From: JAATFS01 sp037145635
GTDB lineage: Bacteria > Pseudomonadota > Gammaproteobacteria > Xanthomonadales > Xanthomonadaceae
Reading direction: 5' to 3'
Length of the DNA: 64,000 bases
Assembly: GCA_037145635.1 (NCBI GenBank)
Contig: JBBCXB010000005.1
Coordinates: forward strand, 1-64,000
Shown: positions 60,399 to 64,000 of the stretch, piece after piece
Numbering within the stretch: position 1 is the first letter of the stretch
How the letters are laid out: the number at the start of each line of letters is the position of its first letter
Position numbers and translations under genes: made by a program
Notes under the pieces: model-generated
What the model saw: only the letters and a program-made list of their open reading frames with translations
Told to the model about the DNA's origin: nothing
Database searches by the model: none

Positions 60399-61964
60399 TC
60401 ACATCCGCGGCCCCTGCAGCGGTGCCTGTTCCTGCTGACGAGCCGGCGTCGCCGCCTGTTCCCGTTGCCGGTCGAACTCGTTGAGCTGGCCGGCCGACGC
60501 CTGCACCGGGGGAGCGGGTTGCGAAAGATCCAGGCTTGCGCGAAATCCCGGGACATTGCCGATGATCCAGAGTTTTCCGTTGACTTCCTGGGTGCGCTCC
60601 AGTGTGGCGGCGTCGAGGCCGCCGCGGCGTGCCTGCAGGGTCGCCTGCATCAGCCGGTCCTCGTCCACGCCGGCGGGCATCCGGGCCTTCAAGGCATCGT
60701 GGAGCGCCCAGTCGCGGGCACTCAGCGACGGCACCGGCGAGCTGGTCGGGGCGGGCTGCGAGATCCGCTCGGCCGTCGTGGCCTCGGGAAGCGCGCCGAT
60801 CGGCACGGCGCGGTATTGGTACCGTGCCTTCAGGGCGCGGTCGACCGGCTCGGCATTGTCGGGATCGGCCACCTTGTCGACCCTTCCGGCAGGAACCAGC
60901 CGCTCGAGGTAGCCTTCCGGCTGCGTGCGGTCGACCTTGCTTCCCAGCCGGTACAGCAGCATCCCTTCCTCGGAACGGTGCACGACGTTGCGGCCCGGCT
61001 CCAGCGGCTCGGCGCGCTTTTCCAGGAACGGTGTGTCGCTGAGGGAATTGAGATAGTCGGTCATCAGGTTGCCGCTGCGGATCGCCAGCCCGTCGCGGTG
61101 GTAGCTGCCGCCGACGTCGGAATGCGCCCCGGCGACCACGACGCCCAGGAGGCGCCCATCGGCGCTGAGGCCCGGATCGATGATGTGGGTGGCCTTGAAC
61201 AGCCCGCGGCGTTCGTCGGCGGCAATGAGCTGGAACCCGCAGATCACCGACGGCGGCAGGCGGCGGTCGTGCTTCTGGACCGGTTCGCCCGTGCCGACGG
61301 GATCGAACAGTCCTACCGCCTGGGCGACCTGGCCGGGTTCGACCAGCGGCGGTTTCGCATAGTGGACCCCGATGACCTGTCCGCCCCGGTCGCGGGTGTA
61401 TTCGGCGCCCGACGGATCCTGAATCCCCCGTTCGTGCACCAGCCGCGAGAAGCCGGCCGCCTGTTCGGCGCCGCGGCTGAAGCCGATGTCGGCGACGGCG
61501 ATGCGGACGTTCGGATTTTCCTGCTTCCATTCGGCGGCCCGTTCGATGAAATGCTGGTACATCTCTTCCAGCCGCTCGTCGTAAGTGTGGCCGCGCGCGC
61601 CATCCGACGTCCGGGCAATGAAACCCTCCTGCGTTCCCGGCCCGGCCACATAGCGGAGACGGATGTTGCGTTCGCCGGTTTCGTTGAGCAATTCAATCTG
61701 ATCGCGGAATCGCGCAATGTTGGTGGCGTGCTCGGGATCCTTGGCCGCGTCGTTCCCTGTGCCGTCGAAGGCCGCTACGAACAGCCTCGTTTCCGGATCG
61801 TCCGACCTGATCAGTACCGGCGTTTGCAGATCGGCGAGCGACTTTTCCGCGTCGGCGTAGGAATCGAGCTGCGCCCTGCTCGCCTGGTAGTAGGAAACAC
61901 CGTCCTCAAGAAGACCGTCCCGCCCCATCGGGTGCGATTCACCCTCCCTGCTGTGGTCGCCCAT
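60399..61964 (-). CDS. Type IV secretion effector, Tle1-like (DUF2235) phospholipase with variant secretion domain
   Basis: A 521-aa putative toxin. VAAFDGTGND (63-72) and ADIGFSRGAEQAAGFSRLV with nucleophile Ser163 are hallmarks of DUF2235/Tle1 lipases, as is VAGAHSDVGGSY further on. From about 415 the C-terminus carries a secretion-domain variant (RDWALHDALKARMPAGVDED; GKLWIIGNVPGFRASLDLSQ) and ends Gln/Arg-rich (REQAATPARQQEQ), like the other effectors. It starts after a strong aaggagcg site, 12 bases behind the lipoprotein stop. It probably degrades phospholipids of competitors. Confidence 0.82.
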   Translation of the reverse strand: MGDHSREGESHPMGRDGLLEDGVSYYQASRAQLDSYADAEKSLADLQTPVLIRSDDPETRLFVAAFDGTGNDAAKDPEHATNIARFRDQIELLNETGERNIRLRYVAGPGTQEGFIARTSDGARGHTYDERLEEMYQHFIERAAEWKQENPNVRIAVADIGFSRGAEQAAGFSRLVHERGIQDPSGAEYTRDRGGQVIGVHYAKPPLVEPGQVAQAVGLFDPVGTGEPVQKHDRRLPPSVICGFQLIAADERRGLFKATHIIDPGLSADGRLLGVVVAGAHSDVGGSYHRDGLAIRSGNLMTDYLNSLSDTPFLEKRAEPLEPGRNVVHRSEEGMLLYRLGSKVDRTQPEGYLERLVPAGRVDKVADPDNAEPVDRALKARYQYRAVPIGALPEATTAERISQPAPTSSPVPSLSARDWALHDALKARMPAGVDEDRLMQATLQARRGGLDAATLERTQEVNGKLWIIGNVPGFRASLDLSQPAPPVQASAGQLNEFDRQREQAATPARQQEQAPLQGPRM

Positions 61965-61976
61965 GGCTTCGCTCCT

Positions 61977-62606
61977 TTAGTACGTCTTGCTCCATGCCCG
62001 CAGGGTGTCGTTCCGGAAGTGGCTGTTCGGATTGCCCGGGATCTGCTCGCTCTTCGTCGGGATGAGCATCTGCATGTAGACGTTGATCGTCCGGTTGTCG
62101 ACTTCCAGAAAGATCGTCGGTTCGCCGGCCGGTCCCTTGAACGCACGTTCCGGTATTTCGTCCAGGGGCACCCGATGCAACACGAGTTCATCCTTGAAGA
62201 TATCGGCGAGGTCGATGTCTGCGCGAAGTGTCTGACCGTCCCTGGTCGTCCATTCCACCTTCGCCGGTCCGGGAAAGTTCGGTATTCCACCGAACACCGC
62301 GCCTCCCCAATTCTTTTTGTAGTCAGACGATGGGGGTGGGCCGATCTGTCTATCCACGGCAGTGCGTGTCGTGTTGGTGCCGTTATAGATCACATGGCAG
62401 TCGGACGTGTTGTAGCAATGCGCTTCGAAATTGTGCTTCTTGAAACGCAGCGGATAGGTATCGGGGTCGCGGCCGGCCGGCGCGGGATTCGCTTGGCGAG
62501 ACATGGCGGTTTGGCATCCTGCAACGAGGAAGAGGGAAGCGGCGACGAGCGCGGCGACGGCGCGGCGGCCAGCGGGGCGGTGTGGGGATCGCGAGGGAAT
62601 CTGCAT
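61977..62606 (-). CDS. Tli1-like (DUF3304-type) lipoprotein, immunity to the phospholipase effector
   Basis: A 209-aa predicted lipoprotein; ATG 62606 has gtggag 7 bases upstream and gives a signal ending in FLVAGC. The mature domain (FEAHCYNTSDCHVIYNG, NWGGAVFGGIPNFPGPAKVE, WTTRDGQTL) resembles DUF3304 lipoproteins that neutralise Tle1 lipases of type VI systems. Directly upstream of the effector on the same strand, the usual immunity position. Confidence 0.78.
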   Translation of the reverse strand: MQIPSRSPHRPAGRRAVAALVAASLFLVAGCQTAMSRQANPAPAGRDPDTYPLRFKKHNFEAHCYNTSDCHVIYNGTNTTRTAVDRQIGPPPSSDYKKNWGGAVFGGIPNFPGPAKVEWTTRDGQTLRADIDLADIFKDELVLHRVPLDEIPERAFKGPAGEPTIFLEVDNRTINVYMQMLIPTKSEQIPGNPNSHFRNDTLRAWSKTY

Positions 62607-62904
62607 GAGGTACTCCACATTCCATGGAAAGGCGCTGCACGTTCCCGGCGTCGGGACGCGGCCTGGACCTTATCTGGGCCCGCCTGAACGACCTACGTTA
62701 GGCAGGCAGGGACAGGGTGTCAAACGCGCGGGCAGGTCGCGGGCGGTGCAACCGGACGCCGACGCGCACCCGCCCACGGATGCCTGTCCCGTGCGATCGG
62801 CGATCGCCCGCAGGCTGATCGCTGCGCATCGATCACATCTGCGTGGGCTCGATCTGGCGACCAGGCGCGGAGACGAGGCATCGGCGCCGATCCGGCGGCG
62901 CCGC

Positions 62905-63999
62905 CTACTTCGCCATGCAGCGCCGCCAGCGCTCCTCGACGCGCTGTGCGAACCAGGCGGTGGTGAGGGTGCGGGTGATCTTGGGGCTCTCCAGGCGGAT
63001 GCCGGGCAGCACCGCGCGCGGCAGCGGACGGCCGGCGTCGCGTTCGGCCAGCGCGAACACCTGGCGGTAGAGCGCGGTCTCCTCGAAGGCGAGCGTGTTG
63101 CCGGTTTCCAGCGCGCGGCGGATGGCGCGGTCGTCCAGGCCCACGGCGGAGGCGAGCGCGCGTGCGGCGCGTTCGGTGCTGCCGGGCGCGTCCAGCGCGG
63201 CGCCGGGCTGCAGCAGGTCGCCGTCGAGCTGCAGGTCGATGCCGGAGGCGCGCGCCAGCGCGGCCTGGAACGCGGCGTTGCGGCTGGCGTACCAGCCGGC
63301 GTTGAAATCGGCGAAGCGGTACAGCAGCGCGTCGTAGTGCGCCGGGTAGCCGAGCAGGTGGCGGGTGCCGAACCACAGCCCGCCGCGGCGGCTGAACACG
63401 TCGCGGCGCACGCTGGCCAGTGGCGGATAGGGATAGCCGTCGCGATGCGCCTCGGCGAAGGCCACGCCGACCTGCATCGGGCCGCCGGTGCGCACCGGGT
63501 TGAGGTCGCCGAACAGGCGCTGGCCCAGCGGCACGCTGGCGGCGAAGTCCTCGAACACCGCGCTGAGGTCCTGCTCGGTGCGTGCAGCGGCGATGCGGGT
63601 GCCGTAGCTGCGGCCGTCCGGCGAGTCCACCCGCAGCGCGGCGTCGACCACGAGGCCGGGCACGTGGTGCGCGGCGGCGCGGCGGTCGATCTCCTGGCGC
63701 GCGATCCGGCCCAGGTTCGGCACCGCGGGATTGGCCTGGTAGGTGGATTCCTGCTCGATCACCGCCAGCACCGCGCACAGATGCTCGGGGTCGGTGGTAA
63801 TGTCCTGCGACGCCAGCGCCACGTACACCTCGCTGGCCCAGCCTTGGCGGTCCGGCAGCGACGCCGGCAGCCGCCGCGCGATGTCGGCCTTGACCTCGGA
63901 AGGCGTGCGTCCGGGGGCGCGCGGCGGCTGGGTCGCGCAGGCTGCCAGCGCCGCGGTGAAGCACAGGAGCAGCAGGCGACGGGCGGGGGACAGGGGCAC
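62905..63999 (-). CDS. DUF1615 lipoprotein, possibly extending past the window edge
   Basis: A 364-aa predicted lipoprotein: signal LLLLCFTAALAAC, then the DUF1615 domain (LCAVLAVIEQESTYQANPAV; GGPMQVGVAFAEAHRDGYPY; YRFADFNAGWYASRNAAFQA), which has a lytic-transglycosylase-like flavour (Glu in VIEQES). The first visible codon, GTG at 63999, could be the start because the signal peptide is complete, but the last window base prevents a check of the ribosome-binding site. Confidence 0.8.
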   Translation of the reverse strand: MPLSPARRLLLLCFTAALAACATQPPRAPGRTPSEVKADIARRLPASLPDRQGWASEVYVALASQDITTDPEHLCAVLAVIEQESTYQANPAVPNLGRIARQEIDRRAAAHHVPGLVVDAALRVDSPDGRSYGTRIAAARTEQDLSAVFEDFAASVPLGQRLFGDLNPVRTGGPMQVGVAFAEAHRDGYPYPPLASVRRDVFSRRGGLWFGTRHLLGYPAHYDALLYRFADFNAGWYASRNAAFQAALARASGIDLQLDGDLLQPGAALDAPGSTERAARALASAVGLDDRAIRRALETGNTLAFEETALYRQVFALAERDAGRPLPRAVLPGIRLESPKITRTLTTAWFAQRVEERWRRCMAK

Positions 64000-64000
64000 G

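Noticed and set aside
1..64000. CRISPR array
   Set aside because: No regularly spaced 24-40 base direct repeats with unique spacers were seen; the only tandem array has a 171-base period without spacers.

Overview
The window is a GC-rich chromosome segment from a member of the Xanthomonadaceae (Xanthomonas, Pseudoxanthomonas, Lysobacter or Luteimonas type). This rests on several family-typical markers: xanthomonin-like lasso peptide precursors, secreted toxins with the Xanthomonadaceae type IV secretion signal domain (XVIPCD), an XAC0095-like protein, and an aceE that stands alone. The genus is not resolved. No rRNA, tRNA or CRISPR array was seen.

Layout. 0-1.4 kb: a 171-bp tandem repeat and a PadR regulator. 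1.4-10.2 kb: a complete malonate decarboxylase operon (mdcACDEGBH), a MatC-type malonate carrier and a GntR regulator; mdcB carries about 480 bp of repeat DNA in frame at its 5' end. 10.3-11.7 kb: a YjjJ/HipA-like kinase. 12.0-14.0 kb: a lipase-type type IV effector with its lipoprotein immunity gene. 14.3-17.0 kb: aceE. 17.1-27.5 kb: an AT-richer defence and mobile island with an ABC-three-component-like system plus a 54-aa membrane peptide, a complete Ec67-like retron (ncRNA plus RT-TOPRIM), a broken REP-associated transposase, a HEPN-domain gene cut by an IS3-family element, and several unknown genes. 27.6-41.1 kb: an effector/immunity island with SymE-like toxin genes and relics, two copies of a structured leader element, four effectors (two metallopeptidase-like, one DUF6973-like, one frameshifted muramidase-like), one effector stump and a series of lipoprotein immunity genes. 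41.2-44.3 kb: a membrane protein, an acyltransferase and an XRE regulator. 44.7-53.0 kb: a xanthomonin-like lasso peptide locus (TonB receptor and isopeptidase on +; cyclase, B protein, two precursors and a GntR regulator on -). 53.1-60.2 kb: mostly housekeeping or unknown genes. 60.4-62.6 kb: a Tle1-like phospholipase effector with a Tli1-like lipoprotein. 62.9-64.0 kb: a DUF1615 lipoprotein.

How the parts work together. The mdc block takes up malonate and decarboxylates it on a dedicated acyl carrier protein. The effector/immunity pairs fit the bacteria-killing type IV secretion system known from Xanthomonas: toxins with a C-terminal XVIPCD are exported into competitors, and periplasmic lipoproteins protect the producer. 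The secretion machine itself is not in this window. The retron, the ABC system and the HEPN gene look like phage or plasmid defence. The lasso locus combines synthesis (minus strand) with re-uptake and cleavage (plus strand).

Main cautions: all functions are read from protein sequence alone. Several starts were chosen from ribosome-binding sites and overlaps rather than from the longest frame. RNA structures were paired by eye.
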